The position numbers were made by a program, and so were the translations under genes. This document shows, piece by piece, positions 1 to 8,904 of a stretch of DNA of 64,000 bases. The DNA is from Mucilaginibacter pankratovii (GTDB lineage: Bacteria; Bacteroidota; Bacteroidia; Sphingobacteriales; Sphingobacteriaceae): the NCBI RefSeq assembly GCF_014773265.1, contig NZ_JACWMY010000002.1, positions 310,001 to 374,000 on the forward strand, given 5' to 3'. Each line of letters begins with the position of its first letter. The first letter of the stretch is position 1. The notes beneath the pieces are model-generated. The model saw nothing but the letters and a program-made list of their open reading frames with translations, searched no databases and was not told where the DNA came from.

Positions 1-433
1 CGAACCATGGCGTTTTATTGTATTTGAAGAGCCTTTGAAATATTGCGCGCAGCACGCCGAGATCTACAAAGCCGGCACTACCGAAGAAACTTTTAATGCA
101 ACCACCTTTGCCAACTTAAGCAGCCAGGGTAATAATACATCACATGTAGTTATCGCCTACCAAAAACGCGGCGATCTGCCAAAGATCCCCCAATTTGAAG
201 AAGTTATTTCGGCATCATGCGCGGTACAAAACATGCTTTTAGGCGCTACCGCCTTAAACATCGGCGCGTTTTGGAGCACCGGCGGTATGGCCTTAAAACC
301 TGCCTTTGCAGAACATTTTGGCCTTGGCCCCGAGGATAGCGTTTTAGGCGTTATCTATTTAGGTTACACCGAAACCCAGCCAGCCGGTGTACGCAAAACC
401 CCGATAGAAGAAAAGATCACCTGGAATAAATAA
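1..433 (+). CDS. Nitroreductase family protein, 3' part
   Basis: The frame is open from the left edge, so the start lies outside the window; 143 residues and the stop are visible. The visible part begins with EPWRFIVFE, the PWRF segment typical of small FMN-dependent nitroreductases of the YdjA type, and ends with the family-like GVIYLGYTE strand followed by a short basic/acidic tail. Members use NAD(P)H and FMN to reduce nitroaromatics or quinone-like compounds in the cytoplasm; the natural substrate cannot be read from the sequence. A strong hairpin and T-run follow 28 bases after the stop, so this is the last gene of its transcript. The internal TTG at 35 is not a plausible start because the family sequence continues upstream of it. 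Confidence 0.85.
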   Translation, partial: EPWRFIVFEEPLKYCAQHAEIYKAGTTEETFNATTFANLSSQGNNTSHVVIAYQKRGDLPKIPQFEEVISASCAVQNMLLGATALNIGAFWSTGGMALKPAFAEHFGLGPEDSVLGVIYLGYTETQPAGVRKTPIEEKITWNK

Positions 434-440
434 TAACAAA

Positions 441-457
441 ACGCAGCGTTTCTGCGT
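441..457. other. Small perfect hairpin
   Basis: ACGCAG and CTGCGT form a 6-bp stem around a 5-base loop, eight bases after the nitroreductase stop and just before the terminator. It may be part of the 3' end structure of that transcript. Confidence 0.5.
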
Positions 458-460
458 ATA

Positions 461-512
461 AAAAACCTCATTCGAACCCATTATTTATATGGATTTGAAT
501 GAGGTTTTTTTG
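461..512 (+). terminator. Rho-independent terminator after the nitroreductase
   Basis: AACCTCATTC and GAATGAGGTT form a 10-bp stem. The plus strand continues into a run of T residues, giving a classical intrinsic terminator. A-residues on the left arm make it potentially bidirectional. Confidence 0.85.
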
Positions 513-605
513 TTATTACAAAAGCTTTGAATTAACTTTATTGAAACAAATTATCATTAAACTACACAATTGCTTTGCAATGACAATATTTTTAACTAAT
601 TTGCG

Positions 606-613
606 TATATTTG
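606..613 (+). promoter_or_regulatory. Possible -7 box (TATATTTG)
   Basis: TATATTTG is a full match to the Bacteroidota TAnnTTTG box and lies 86 bases before the start of the L,D-transpeptidase gene. I found no good -33 element at the usual 19-base spacing, so this is a moderate call. Confidence 0.4.
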
Positions 614-699
614 TTCTAACAAATCACAATTTGTAAACCAACAAATCCTCGGCCTGCGTTCCCTGACTTGATTAAACTATTGGATTAAACTATATAATT

Positions 700-1503
700 A
701 TGAGAAAACATCTTTGGTGGGCTATTTGCGTTTTATTGTTAATTTCTACAACTGTTATCAGTTGGAAACCTTCAAACGCATCAAAAAATATTGAAGTAAA
801 AACCGTTACCGTAGGTGCGAAAGAATATTTTGCGCAATACGTAAACGATATTTACCAGGCTGCGCAACTGCAGCAAACGGGTATGGATGTTGCCGTGTTT
901 CAGAAAGCGATCACCGGCTATTTAAACCTGAAACTGGCTAACAAACTGCCCAAAAACAGCAATATTATTACCGTGATAGATTTTAATAAATCGAGCCGCG
1001 AAAAACGGATGTGGATCATCGACGTGGTTAACAAAACCTTGTTGCTGAACACCCTCGTTGCTCACGGGCAAGGCAGTGGTAATGATATGGCAACCGCTTT
1101 TTCAAACAACAACGAATCGCACCAGAGCAGCCTTGGTTTTTACTTAACCGATGATGTTTACATGGGCAAACACGGTCGTTCGTTACGTTTAAATGGGTTA
1201 GACCAGGGCATCAACAGTGGTGCCTTAGCACGTGGTATTGTAGTACACGCTGCAGATTACGTAAGCCAGGGCACTATTAACGCCATTGGCCGCTTAGGCC
1301 GCAGCTTTGGCTGCCCGGCGGTAAGTCCTGCCGTATCCGATATGGTTATTAATACCATTAAAGGGCATTCGATGATGTTTATCAATGGCAGCAGCAGCAA
1401 TTACACATCTAAATTTTTGGATGAAACTGCACCCTTAAACTACCTGATGCCTGTTGGCACCGATACTGTAAAAGCAGATTCGGGCCGCGTTGCAAGCCTT
1501 TAA
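700..1503 (+). CDS. Murein L,D-transpeptidase catalytic domain protein (YkuD_2-like)
   Basis: A 267-residue protein with an N-terminal hydrophobic signal (about residues 5-21), placing it in the envelope. The C-terminal half resembles the L,D-transpeptidase catalytic family of Bacteroidota: YMGKHGRSLRLNG, then VVHAADYV with His183, then GRSFGCPAVS with Cys205 as the likely nucleophile. Such enzymes make or edit 3-3 peptidoglycan cross-links or attach proteins to the wall; the exact reaction is not known here. A second, longer and different L,D-transpeptidase lies next door on the opposite strand, so the two genes converge on wall metabolism. ATG 700 is preferred because the signal peptide starts directly after it. 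Confidence 0.85.
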   Translation: MRKHLWWAICVLLLISTTVISWKPSNASKNIEVKTVTVGAKEYFAQYVNDIYQAAQLQQTGMDVAVFQKAITGYLNLKLANKLPKNSNIITVIDFNKSSREKRMWIIDVVNKTLLLNTLVAHGQGSGNDMATAFSNNNESHQSSLGFYLTDDVYMGKHGRSLRLNGLDQGINSGALARGIVVHAADYVSQGTINAIGRLGRSFGCPAVSPAVSDMVINTIKGHSMMFINGSSSNYTSKFLDETAPLNYLMPVGTDTVKADSGRVASL

Positions 1504-1527
1504 TACTACTAACCAATTATAAATAAG

Positions 1528-1562
1528 AAGCCCGGGATCAGCTATGATACCGGGCTTTATTA
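1528..1562. terminator. Bidirectional terminator between convergent transpeptidase genes
   Basis: AAGCCCGG (1528-1535) pairs with CCGGGCTT (1550-1557) around a 14-base loop, followed by TTATTATTTTA on the plus strand. It lies 25 bases after the plus-strand transpeptidase. Confidence 0.8.
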
Positions 1563-1640
1563 TTTTATGGGATTTCACTGATTGTAGGGATTGATTACAC
1601 CGATTCTCGCAATCAATCGGCTTTGTTCGAAATAATCAAT

Positions 1641-1740
1641 CTATCGGTGTAATCGATTTTAAATCTGTGAAATCGGTGCCTATAGCAATCCTATCGGTGT
1701 AATCAATTTTAAATCCGTGAAATCGGTGCTTATAGCTTCG
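1641..1740. repeat. Two tandem 50-bp units of a dispersed CACCGAT repeat
   Basis: Units 1641-1690 and 1691-1740 share the framework CTATCGGTGTAATC, TTTTAAAT, GTGAAATCGGTG, TATAGC and differ at a handful of bases. Divergent copies in both orientations (GATTTCACTGATT, GATTACACCGATT) precede them at about 1570-1620. The same motif recurs at 8706-8767. The second unit runs into the 3' end of the minus-strand transpeptidase gene and contains its stop codon. Confidence 0.8.
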
Positions 1741-3286
1741 CTAACTGGTCATTAGTTGCCAAAAACTTTTGCAAGTGCCCATACAACACTATATCCAACC
1801 CGTACACATCCGGGCGGAACTGGATAATGCCATTGCTATCTGCCCAGCAAGTGATATAGGTAATGTACACAGCCGTTTTAGACGGTACTGCGATGGTGGT
1901 TGGCTCCGGGTTGTCCTCGCTCATTGCCTTGGCTATCCTGTCGAAAGTTGGGCCCTGACCGAACAACTGCTGCGCCAGGCCCTGCGGATCGCCAAGGCGA
2001 ACGCAACCATGGCTTACCGCACGCATTGCCCAGTTAAAGGGTTCTTTAGCCGGTGTATCGTGCAGGTAAACACTGCTTTTATTATTGAAAAGGAATTTGA
2101 TCTTCCCTAATGAATTATCATCACCGGGGCGTTGCTTAAACTCGTACTTGTCTTTGGGAGCGTTCGCAAAATTGATGGTTTCTGTATCTTCTATCTTCTT
2201 ACCATTTTCATAAACGTCGATATTTTTGCTGCTTAAATAATAAGGATCTTTAGCTGCTTCCACCATAATTTCCTTACTGGCAATACTCTCGGGGATATTC
2301 CAAACCGGGTTTACCTGCACACTGTGTATAACACTGTTCAACTGCGGGGTTTCGCGGCTGAAGGGGCGATCTATTTTATCGCTTTCATCGTAATCTACCA
2401 GGCTATTTTCCCTGTCTTTATTACGCCCCTCGCCTACACATACCTTCATATTCAAAACCGACTGGCCGTTTTCCATTACATCCAAACGGTAATCGGGGAT
2501 GTTCACAACTACATATTTCGATTGCGTTGGCTTGTTTTTCCAGCGGAGGCGTTCCATATTGGCAACCAGGTAGCGGGTAGTTTCCTCCTTGCTCAAGCCC
2601 GGCGCTGTGCTGCCATCCATTAAGGCTTTTTGCAAAGCAAGGTACTGCGGATCTTTAGGCTGAATACTATCCAGGTAGGCCTTCATGTTGGTAATGTGAA
2701 AGATCTTCGACATGCTGATGCTATCGGGCCTTTTAGTGGCCGTAAAATAACGCTGGTAGATCTTACGCGGGCTTAAAATGCCGTATTGCAGTGCGTTAGA
2801 GTAATTAATAAGCGAGTTTGCGGTAGTGATCTCCAGCAAAGCGATATCTTTATAAGCTTCATCAATGTTCTTAATAGCTTTTTTATCCTGGAATTTATCA
2901 ACCAGCGCTTTTATCTTATCAGCGTTGAACATCTTCGGGTCCAGGCCATGCTGGTTTACTTTTTCAAAGTAATTTGCGGTAAGGTCTACATCCCCGTTAA
3001 ATATGTGATCCATTACAAACGCCGGGTCGTAATCGTTCTGCTCGTAATAAGCGGTAATGAGGTTGGGGTTGGTCATGTTCTTACGCTCTTCAACCAGCAC
3101 TTGTTTAAATACTTCGGCGAGCCCCTCGGGAGTGGCATCTTTAAAAACTTTGTTCTTGGTTTTTTTGTAGAGCACGGCGCCCAGGTCCGACCGGCTTTTC
3201 TTACAGCTTTGAAACACCAATAAAAAAGCCGCGAATATTAGCAGCAAAGGTATAGGAGAGAATTTTTTTAAGTTGAACTTTATCAT
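1730..3286 (-). CDS. L,D-transpeptidase, YcbB/LdtD-like lipoprotein
   Basis: 518 residues. The N-terminus is a lipoprotein signal ending FQSC, with Cys28 as the lipidation site. A long helical region (about 40-240) is the scaffold typical of YcbB-type enzymes. The YkuD catalytic domain (about 250-450) begins YVVVNIPDYRLDV and contains YLHDTP and the active-site segment AVSHGCVRL with Cys428. It should cross-link peptidoglycan stems by 3-3 bonds in the periplasm. The length fits the YcbB group and not the shorter enzyme encoded at 700-1503. The stop codon lies inside a dispersed repeat (1691-1740), so the last residues may have been altered when the repeat arrived. It is divergent from the GH26 gene. 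Confidence 0.9.
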   Translation of the reverse strand: MIKFNLKKFSPIPLLLIFAAFLLVFQSCKKSRSDLGAVLYKKTKNKVFKDATPEGLAEVFKQVLVEERKNMTNPNLITAYYEQNDYDPAFVMDHIFNGDVDLTANYFEKVNQHGLDPKMFNADKIKALVDKFQDKKAIKNIDEAYKDIALLEITTANSLINYSNALQYGILSPRKIYQRYFTATKRPDSISMSKIFHITNMKAYLDSIQPKDPQYLALQKALMDGSTAPGLSKEETTRYLVANMERLRWKNKPTQSKYVVVNIPDYRLDVMENGQSVLNMKVCVGEGRNKDRENSLVDYDESDKIDRPFSRETPQLNSVIHSVQVNPVWNIPESIASKEIMVEAAKDPYYLSSKNIDVYENGKKIEDTETINFANAPKDKYEFKQRPGDDNSLGKIKFLFNNKSSVYLHDTPAKEPFNWAMRAVSHGCVRLGDPQGLAQQLFGQGPTFDRIAKAMSEDNPEPTTIAVPSKTAVYITYITCWADSNGIIQFRPDVYGLDIVLYGHLQKFLATNDQLAKL

Positions 3287-3304
3287 AGGATGAATTTATA
3301 ATAT

Positions 3305-3312
3305 TAAATTTG
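3305..3312 (+). promoter_or_regulatory. Possible -7 box (TAAATTTG) for the GH26 gene
   Basis: TAAATTTG matches TAnnTTTG in the 106-base divergent gap and would give an untranslated leader of roughly 70 bases. No convincing -33 box at the standard spacing. Confidence 0.35.
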
Positions 3313-3392
3313 GAAGCATATAGCAATAGCTATACCACAATTTCGGGTCAGTTTTAAACATCTGCCTGCTCATGTTAACCTCAATACAAACA

Positions 3393-4409
3393 ATGAAAAA
3401 AATAGCATTCGTCCTCCCCATTTTATTGCTTGTTGCCTGCAGCCCAATGGCGCAAACCTTTAAGCCGGTAAACAAAAATGCCAGTAAAGAAGCTACCGAC
3501 CTTTTGGCTTACCTGTACGAAATAAACGGTAAGCATATCCTCAGCGGCCAGCACAACTACAACAGCGATCTTAATGTATTCTCCGATTCGGCAAAGGCTA
3601 TTACAGGTAAGTACCCGGCCCTTTGGGGTACCGATTTTATTTTATGGGGAGATAAAGACCTGGGACAGAACATTGTAAACGAATCTATCAAAAAATCGCG
3701 CGAGGGATACCTGATTACGCTGATGTGGCACCAGGGCCGCCCTATTGATAACCCGCCATACGGCTGGAAGGAAAGCGTGCAGGGCAAATTAACACCCGCA
3801 CAATGGACCGAACTCACCACCCCCGGTACCGAATTAAACAAAAAATGGTTGACCCAGATAGATGTTATTGCCGGTTACTTAAAGCAATTGCAGGATGCCA
3901 AAGTACCGGTTTTATGGCGACCATACCACGAGATGAACGGCGTTTGGTTTTGGTGGGGGAATAAAAAAGGCCCGGACGGCATTGCCAAACTTTATAAAAT
4001 GATGTACGACAGGTACACCAATTACCATAAGCTGAATAACCTTATCTGGGTCTGGGGCGCCAACAGCCTGCGCGATATCCCTGAAGATGAGGCATATCAC
4101 TACAAGGATTATTACCCGGGTGCCAATTACGTGGATATTTTAGGTACCGACGTTTACCATTTTGATTACGAACAAAACGACTATAACGAACTGCTTGCCC
4201 TGGCAAACGGCAAGCCGATAGCGCTCACCGAGAATGGCGAGATCCCAAACCCGCAGGTGCTTAAGGCACAGCCCAAATGGCTTTGGTTTATGACCTGGAC
4301 CAGCTGGCTTTGGACTGATAACCCAAAAGGCCGCGCCAAAGAAATTTACAGCCTGCCGCAAACGCTTAATCACGACGACGTGAAAGCCCGGCTTGCCACA
4401 AAACCATAA
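3393..4409 (+). CDS. GH26 family beta-mannanase-like lipoprotein
   Basis: The best start is ATG 3393, giving 338 residues and a clean lipoprotein signal ending LLVACS (Cys16); the in-frame ATG at 3372 would put eight extra residues before the signal. The body matches glycoside hydrolase family 26: LSGQHNYN near the front, WRPYHEMNG with Glu180 as acid/base, and IALTENGEIP with Glu280 as likely nucleophile, plus conserved Trp clusters (FWWGN, WFMTWTSW). Family members cleave beta-1,4-mannan or related glucans by a retaining mechanism at the cell surface. A DinB-like gene starts three bases after its stop, so the two are probably co-transcribed. The precise polysaccharide substrate is not determined. 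Confidence 0.9.
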   Translation: MKKIAFVLPILLLVACSPMAQTFKPVNKNASKEATDLLAYLYEINGKHILSGQHNYNSDLNVFSDSAKAITGKYPALWGTDFILWGDKDLGQNIVNESIKKSREGYLITLMWHQGRPIDNPPYGWKESVQGKLTPAQWTELTTPGTELNKKWLTQIDVIAGYLKQLQDAKVPVLWRPYHEMNGVWFWWGNKKGPDGIAKLYKMMYDRYTNYHKLNNLIWVWGANSLRDIPEDEAYHYKDYYPGANYVDILGTDVYHFDYEQNDYNELLALANGKPIALTENGEIPNPQVLKAQPKWLWFMTWTSWLWTDNPKGRAKEIYSLPQTLNHDDVKARLATKP

Positions 4410-4412
4410 CAC

Positions 4413-4919
4413 ATGAGCGCCCAACCCGAAGTATGGCTGCGCGGCCCCCTGCCCAATATGCCCGCTTTATTGCAGCCTGTTGCGCACGCTTTATTGCAGG
4501 CCCGCGAAGAGCTGAATGAGCTGATGGCGGGCTTTCCGGATGAACTATTGTGGGATAAGGTTGCGGGCATGGCCTCGCCCGGTTTTCATTTGCAGCATTT
4601 AACCGGCGTGCTGGACAGGCTTTTTACTTATGCACAAAATGAGACCCTTAACCCGGAACAACTGGAATACTTGAGCAAAGAGGGCAAGCCGACCAATAAA
4701 ACATACACTACGCGGGGTTTGGTTGAAGCTTTTAACAAGCAGGTGGATAAAGCACTTTTACAGTTGGGCGAAGCTGATACAACCATTTTATCAGACTTTC
4801 GCCCGGTAGGCAGGGGGAAATTACCCTCAACCGTCATCGGGCTTTATACGCATGCTGCGGAGCATACGATGCGGCATTGGGGGCAGTTGTTGGTGACGGT
4901 GAGGGTACTGAGACAGTAG
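4413..4919 (+). CDS. DinB superfamily protein
   Basis: 168 residues predicted as a four-helix bundle. His-rich segments FHLQHLTGVLDRL and THAAEHTMRHWGQL resemble the metal-binding histidines of the DinB/YfiT group. Some relatives are thiol-dependent S-transferases (bacillithiol, mycothiol), but many have no known role, and none is claimed here. The gene starts three bases after the GH26 stop. Its stop TAG is immediately followed by TGA. Confidence 0.7.
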   Translation: MSAQPEVWLRGPLPNMPALLQPVAHALLQAREELNELMAGFPDELLWDKVAGMASPGFHLQHLTGVLDRLFTYAQNETLNPEQLEYLSKEGKPTNKTYTTRGLVEAFNKQVDKALLQLGEADTTILSDFRPVGRGKLPSTVIGLYTHAAEHTMRHWGQLLVTVRVLRQ

Positions 4920-4937
4920 TGAGTGGCTGTGCCCTAC

Positions 4938-5047
4938 CGTCATGCCGAATTTATTTCGGCACCCCACGCGCACGGCTCGCGGTAATGCAAACGATATGCA
5001 TAGTAGCTACTTGTATGATGAGGTGTTGAAACAGGTTCAACATGACG
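4938..5047. repeat. Dispersed palindromic repeat (GTCATGccGAA type)
   Basis: The left end GTCATGCCGAATTTATTTC and the reverse complement of the right end (GTCATGTTGAACCTGTTTC) are similar over about 23 bases, so the element is an imperfect long inverted repeat of about 110 bp. It fills the gap between the DinB and HAD genes. It resembles REP/MITE-type intergenic repeats; the family name is not known to me. Confidence 0.75.
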
Positions 5048-5057
5048 TAGGGAATTG

Positions 5058-5687
5058 CTACCCTTTAACTATCCTCCCCACACCTTTGTAATCCTTACCC
5101 CTGTGCGTAACGGTAACATCGGTATGTTTATCCGTTGGGTCGAATAAAAAGGTATCGATGCCCAGATCAATAGCCGCTTTTATTTCTGATTTGGGGTCAT
5201 CCCCTATTACTAAAACTTCTTCAACAGCGTAGCTGTTTTCTGCCATGATCATTGCAAATACATCCTTTTTGGTTTGAGTGGATTTCTCCGGATCAACAAT
5301 GTAGATGCCCTTAAAATCAGCTTCGATACCCAGCATTTTTACTTTGCTTAGTTGCAGTTTGGTAAAGCCGGTTGTCACCAGGTATTTGTCGATATCGATA
5401 GAACGGAGGTCGGCGTATTCATCAAAAGCATGCATTACTTCGGTGAACTCAATGTTACTAAGCAGCTCCATTCCTTTAGCTTTCAGTTCGGCGCTGAAGC
5501 CAAATTCATCCGCCACATGCTGGTACGGGCGGCGGGTAAGCTCGTCTTTAGCTTTGTTTACCATGTCGCTGTCTTCCGGATCCAGTTGTTCGTCTATCAG
5601 CTTAAACAGCTGCCCGAACAGGTGGTTGGAGATAGAATTTACTGGATAGATGGTATTATCCAGATCGAGGATGAGGACGCGTTTCAT
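5058..5687 (-). CDS. HAD-superfamily hydrolase (pyrimidine 5'-nucleotidase-like)
   Basis: Start chosen at ATG 5687 (209 residues) because MKRVLILDLDNT places HAD motif I (DLDNT, nucleophile Asp) at the N-terminus; the 39-residue upstream extension of the open frame has no family-like sequence and overlaps a repeat. Motif II is in LVTTGFTK, a conserved Lys lies in DPEKS, and motif IV is VIGDDPKSEIKAA. The cap is helical (about residues 20-90). The layout resembles pyrimidine 5'-nucleotidases and phosphoglycolate-phosphatase-like enzymes, which remove phosphate from small metabolites in the cytosol. The substrate is not predictable from sequence alone. Confidence 0.8.
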   Translation of the reverse strand: MKRVLILDLDNTIYPVNSISNHLFGQLFKLIDEQLDPEDSDMVNKAKDELTRRPYQHVADEFGFSAELKAKGMELLSNIEFTEVMHAFDEYADLRSIDIDKYLVTTGFTKLQLSKVKMLGIEADFKGIYIVDPEKSTQTKKDVFAMIMAENSYAVEEVLVIGDDPKSEIKAAIDLGIDTFLFDPTDKHTDVTVTHRGKDYKGVGRIVKG

Positions 5688-5759
5688 AGTGGTAAAGATA
5701 GGGATGGTGGCTGAAACCTCGCATGTTCGAAACAAACAAAAAGCGGGGAATGTGCGATT

Positions 5760-5876
5760 CCTTCCCTGGGGAAGGAGGAGGTAGGGGTTTCGCAAGCTAT
5801 GCAATCGCTGACTAAATGGCTAAACCCCTCCCTGCCTTTGCGCTCCTTCCGGCCGCACCCCTCCCCAAGGAGGGAT
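5760..5876. repeat. Intergenic repeat with CCTCCCC/GGGGAGG arms
   Basis: The segment holds CCTTCCCTGGGGAAGG, then GGTAGGGGTTT, and further on AAACCCCTCCCTGCC and CCCCTCCCCAAGGAGGG, so several inverted arms are nested. It is similar in style to the CCCTCTCC/GGAGAGGG element at 10269-10350. It lies between the HAD gene start and the small membrane protein. Confidence 0.7.
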
Positions 5877-5996
5877 TTGAAACGTTTAAATAATTTATTT
5901 TCGAAGCATAAAAAATACATTCAAACCTTTTACCGCTCACTGCGTTACCCTCTTAACATATTCACAATTAAATATTTACAAATACCCAATCTTATC

Positions 5997-6170
5997 ATGA
6001 CAAACCCATCCGCCCCCAAAAGAATTACCTGGATAATTGGCTTAGCCTTAGGCATTGCCGGTATTATTGGCCATCTGATAGCAGTTCCGTATTTAACGTT
6101 GTATAGCTTTACGCTGGTGATGATAGGCTTTATAGTACTGGCTGTGGGCACCACTTTTCGCGGCTTTTAA
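5997..6170 (+). CDS. Small two-helix membrane protein
   Basis: The open frame begins at 5799, but ATG 5997 gives a 57-residue protein with the expected shape: a short charged start (MTNPSAPKRI), a hydrophobic segment ITWIIGLALGIAGIIGHLI, and a second one ending GFIVLAVGTTF. The upstream part of the frame is repeat-derived and low quality. No function is recognised. The gene is convergent with the MFS transporter, with five bases between the stops. Confidence 0.65.
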   Translation: MTNPSAPKRITWIIGLALGIAGIIGHLIAVPYLTLYSFTLVMIGFIVLAVGTTFRGF

Positions 6171-6175
6171 TCGGC

Positions 6176-7420
6176 CTATTGCTGCATTTCTGCTTGGGCC
6201 TGTTTTATATCGGCCACCACTTTGCTTTCGGTGTTGAAACGGTACATCAGTATTACGCCAACGGCTACTGCAGCGCAAATAGCGCCCAGCAGCCACCACA
6301 ATACCCGGAAACCACCGTGCTGGATCACCTGTGCGCCCAGGGCAGGAGCAATCACCTGCGCTGCCGACCACGACATTGTGTAAAGCGCGGCGTATTGCCC
6401 GCGGTTATGCTCGGATGAGCGGGTTACCCAAAAAGAGGTACCAAAGGGCATACTCAGCATTTCGCCGAAGGTGATAATTATAACCACCAACAAGCCGGCA
6501 ACCGCGCCCGGCGGTAAAAAGTTAAGCAATATGTACCCGCTCCCGGTAACTACCACACCGCAGGCGATATAAACTAAAGGATGCTTTTTACCTTCGAGAT
6601 AGTTGATCATCACCATCTCTACCAATACGATGATGATGCCGTTAAGCGCAAGTAAAAAACCAATAAAACGCTCGCTAAAATGCCATTCCAGCTTATAAAA
6701 CACCGGCTCCATTACAAAGAATTGGAAAAAGCAGATATTGAACAGCGTTGTGAGCCCCATAAAAAGCAGGTAGGTTTTGTCTTTATATGGCGATAAGGTG
6801 GCAGAAACCTTGCCCACCGGCTTTTCGGGCTTTTTATAACCAGAGCGCGGCATCAGTTTCAACAAAATTAGCGCAGCCAAAATATTGGTGCAGCCATCTA
6901 CCCAAAACAATAAATGGTAATTGAACGATGCGAGAAACCCGCCTGTTGCGGCACCAACCGCCCAGCCCAGGTTTACCGCTAAGCGATGAAGCGAGTATGA
7001 GCGTGTTTTATTTTCGGGCTTGCTGTAATAAGCGATCGCCATAGAATTTGCCGGCCGGAACGATTCGTTACAAAAACTTAAGATGAATGTACCGATGCCG
7101 AGCGTAATAAAGGCATGCTGAAAGCCGAGCAGGATAAACATAAGCCCGCCGGTAAGCAGGGCGCCGATCTGCATATCATAAAAACCGATCCTATCAGAAA
7201 GCCAACCGCCGAAATATGCGCCGATGATAGAGCCTGCGCCAAAAAGCGTCATTACCAAACCCGCCTGTGTAACCGTAAAATGAAGCTGGTTAATGCAATA
7301 AATAGTAAGGAAGGGCACCACCATAGTCCCGCTCCTGTTAATGAGCATAACAATGCTCAAATACCAGTTATTGCGGGAGAGCCCGCTATAAGCGTTTTTG
7401 TAGAGTTGCAGTATAGACAC
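6176..7420 (-). CDS. MFS transporter
   Basis: 414 residues with about twelve hydrophobic segments in two halves separated by a basic loop (about 195-210, SGYKKPEKPVGK). The first half contains the MFS signature region GAYFGGWLSDRIGFYDMQ between helices 2 and 3. It is a proton-driven type secondary transporter in the inner membrane. Similarity in style is to multidrug or sugar-efflux members, but no substrate can be assigned. Upstream lies only a repeat-filled gap, so it is probably monocistronic. Confidence 0.85.
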   Translation of the reverse strand: MSILQLYKNAYSGLSRNNWYLSIVMLINRSGTMVVPFLTIYCINQLHFTVTQAGLVMTLFGAGSIIGAYFGGWLSDRIGFYDMQIGALLTGGLMFILLGFQHAFITLGIGTFILSFCNESFRPANSMAIAYYSKPENKTRSYSLHRLAVNLGWAVGAATGGFLASFNYHLLFWVDGCTNILAALILLKLMPRSGYKKPEKPVGKVSATLSPYKDKTYLLFMGLTTLFNICFFQFFVMEPVFYKLEWHFSERFIGFLLALNGIIIVLVEMVMINYLEGKKHPLVYIACGVVVTGSGYILLNFLPPGAVAGLLVVIIITFGEMLSMPFGTSFWVTRSSEHNRGQYAALYTMSWSAAQVIAPALGAQVIQHGGFRVLWWLLGAICAAVAVGVILMYRFNTESKVVADIKQAQAEMQQ

Positions 7421-7516
7421 GGTTAGGAATTATAGTTGCGGTTGAATACTCGCCTAATTTAGTATTTGCTTATCAAAAGCAAGCGCGATTTATAGATTAT
7501 TACCCTATGGCAACAC

Positions 7517-7610
7517 GTAGAGACGCAATATTTGGCGTCTCTGAACGAGCAATTAAGTGCATTTTGCGGGTTCTTTGCATACTGGAGACGCAAAGTATTG
7601 CGTCTCTACA
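7517..7610. repeat. Dispersed GTAGAGACGCAATA repeat
   Basis: GTAGAGACGCAATA at 7517-7530 is mirrored by TATTGCGTCTCTAC ending at 7609, and inner copies GGCGTCTCT and GGAGACGC also appear. The right arm overlaps the 3' end of aroC and supplies its stop codon (7606-7608). Similar GAGACGC elements are frequent in Bacteroidota intergenic regions. Confidence 0.8.
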
Positions 7611-8697
7611 GTTTTGAATTGCGGTTACGCAGCCAATGATCTGCCAGTACCAGCGCGGCCATGGCTTCTACAATAGGTACGGCGCGGGGAACCACGCAAG
7701 GGTCGTGGCGGCCTTTGCCGGAGATTTCGGCGGAGTTGCCTTCGCTATCCACCGTTTGCTGGTTGTGCATAATGGTGGCTACGGGCTTAAAGGCTACCTT
7801 AAAATCGATAGGCATACCATTGCTGATACCGCCCTGTATACCACCCGAGAAATTGGTGATGGTACTTACTTTACCCGCATCGTTAGTAATAAAAATATCG
7901 TTATGCTCCGAGCCACGCATTTCGCTGCCTGCAAAGCCGGAGCCAAATTCAAAACCGTGTACCGCGTTGATGCTGAGCATGGCCTTACCCAAATCAGCAT
8001 GCAGCTTATCAAACACGGGGTCGCCAAGGCCAACGGGACAGTTTTGGATATGGCAGCTTACCTTACCGCCAACGGTATCACCCTGCTTGCGGATACCGTC
8101 GATAAATTCTATCATTTCTTCTGCGGTGGCCGGGTCGGCACAGCGGACGATGTTTTTTTCTCTCTCTGCTAAAAATTCTTCGGCACTGGTGATGCTCACA
8201 TTAGGCGCATCTATTTTACCAACGCTACTTACGTGCGCTAACACTTCGATGCCTTGTGTTTTTAGCAACAGCTTGGCCAATGCACCCGCTGCAACACGTG
8301 CCGCAGTTTCGCGGGCTGATGAGCGGCCACCACCACGGTGGTCGCGGATGCCATATTTGGTATGATAAGTATAATCGGCATGCGAGGGGCGGAACACGTC
8401 CACGTTATGGCCATAATCCTTAGAACGCTGATCTTCATTCGGGATGATCATGGCGATGGGCGTACCGGTAGTTTTCCCTTCGAACGTACCCGAAAGTATT
8501 TTAACGGTATCGGCCTCTTTGCGCTGTGTGGTTATTTTACTTTGGCCGGGCTTGCGTTTATCCAGTTCGCCCTGTATGTAATCCAGGTCTACCATTAAAC
8601 CCGCCGGGCAGCCATCTACTATTACGCCGATAGCCTCGCCATGCGATTCGCCAAAAGTTGTTATCCTGAATAATTGCCCGAATGAGTTACCTGCCAT
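7606..8697 (-). CDS. aroC: Chorismate synthase
   Basis: 363 residues, the usual length. It begins [20 protein letters not shown], and carries the family signatures [17 protein letters not shown] and [12 protein letters not shown]. It converts 5-enolpyruvylshikimate 3-phosphate to chorismate with reduced FMN, the last step of the common aromatic pathway. It follows aroA on the same strand after 207 bases that hold two repeats, so whether the two are on one transcript is open. The final residues NRNSKL and the stop come from, or abut, the GAGACGC repeat. Confidence 0.97.
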   Translation of the reverse strand: MAGNSFGQLFRITTFGESHGEAIGVIVDGCPAGLMVDLDYIQGELDKRKPGQSKITTQRKEADTVKILSGTFEGKTTGTPIAMIIPNEDQRSKDYGHNVDVFRPSHADYTYHTKYGIRDHRGGGRSSARETAARVAAGALAKLLLKTQGIEVLAHVSSVGKIDAPNVSITSAEEFLAEREKNIVRCADPATAEEMIEFIDGIRKQGDTVGGKVSCHIQNCPVGLGDPVFDKLHADLGKAMLSINAVHGFEFGSGFAGSEMRGSEHNDIFITNDAGKVSTITNFSGGIQGGISNGMPIDFKVAFKPVATIMHNQQTVDSEGNSAEISGKGRHDPCVVPRAVPIVEAMAALVLADHWLRNRNSKL

Positions 8698-8705
8698 TTT
8701 TTTAT

Positions 8706-8767
8706 GATTTCACCGATGTTTTTTTTTAATGATTACACCGATTATTATTTATTGATTTCACCGATTT
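8706..8767. repeat. CACCGAT-type dispersed repeat copies
   Basis: GATTTCACCGAT (8706), GATTACACCGATT (8731) and GATTTCACCGATTT (8754) are three short copies of the motif seen in the 50-bp units at 1641-1740, here in the opposite orientation and spaced about 24 bp apart. Confidence 0.7.
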
Positions 8768-8771
8768 CTCT

Positions 8772-8877
8772 ACCGCGTCATTGCGAGCGATAGCGTGGCA
8801 ACCCTCGGCAAGCAGAGCCGATTTGCAAATCCGCCCTGCTTATCGGGAGATTGCTTCGTGCCTCGCAATGACGCGGT
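8772..8877. repeat. Long palindromic repeat (GCGTCATTGCGAG type)
   Basis: ACCGCGTCATTGCGAG (8772-8787) and CTCGCAATGACGCGGT (8862-8877) are perfect 16-bp inverted ends around a 74-base interior. The GTCATTGCGAG element is a widely seen intergenic repeat type. It lies between aroC and aroA. Confidence 0.85.
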
Positions 8878-8904
8878 GGTTGGCGCTTACGCTACCTTTT
8901 ACCT

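Noticed and set aside
5688..5804. 39-codon N-terminal extension of the HAD hydrolase
   Set aside because: No family-like sequence, overlaps a repeat, and HAD motif I is expected right at the N-terminus from ATG 5687.
5799..5996. 66-codon N-terminal extension of the small membrane protein
   Set aside because: Encoded by repeat and AT-rich intergenic DNA; ATG 5997 gives the sensible two-helix protein.
7661..8365. 234-codon plus-strand open frame
   Set aside because: It lies fully antisense to aroC, whose signatures are intact; the frame is a by-product of codon bias.
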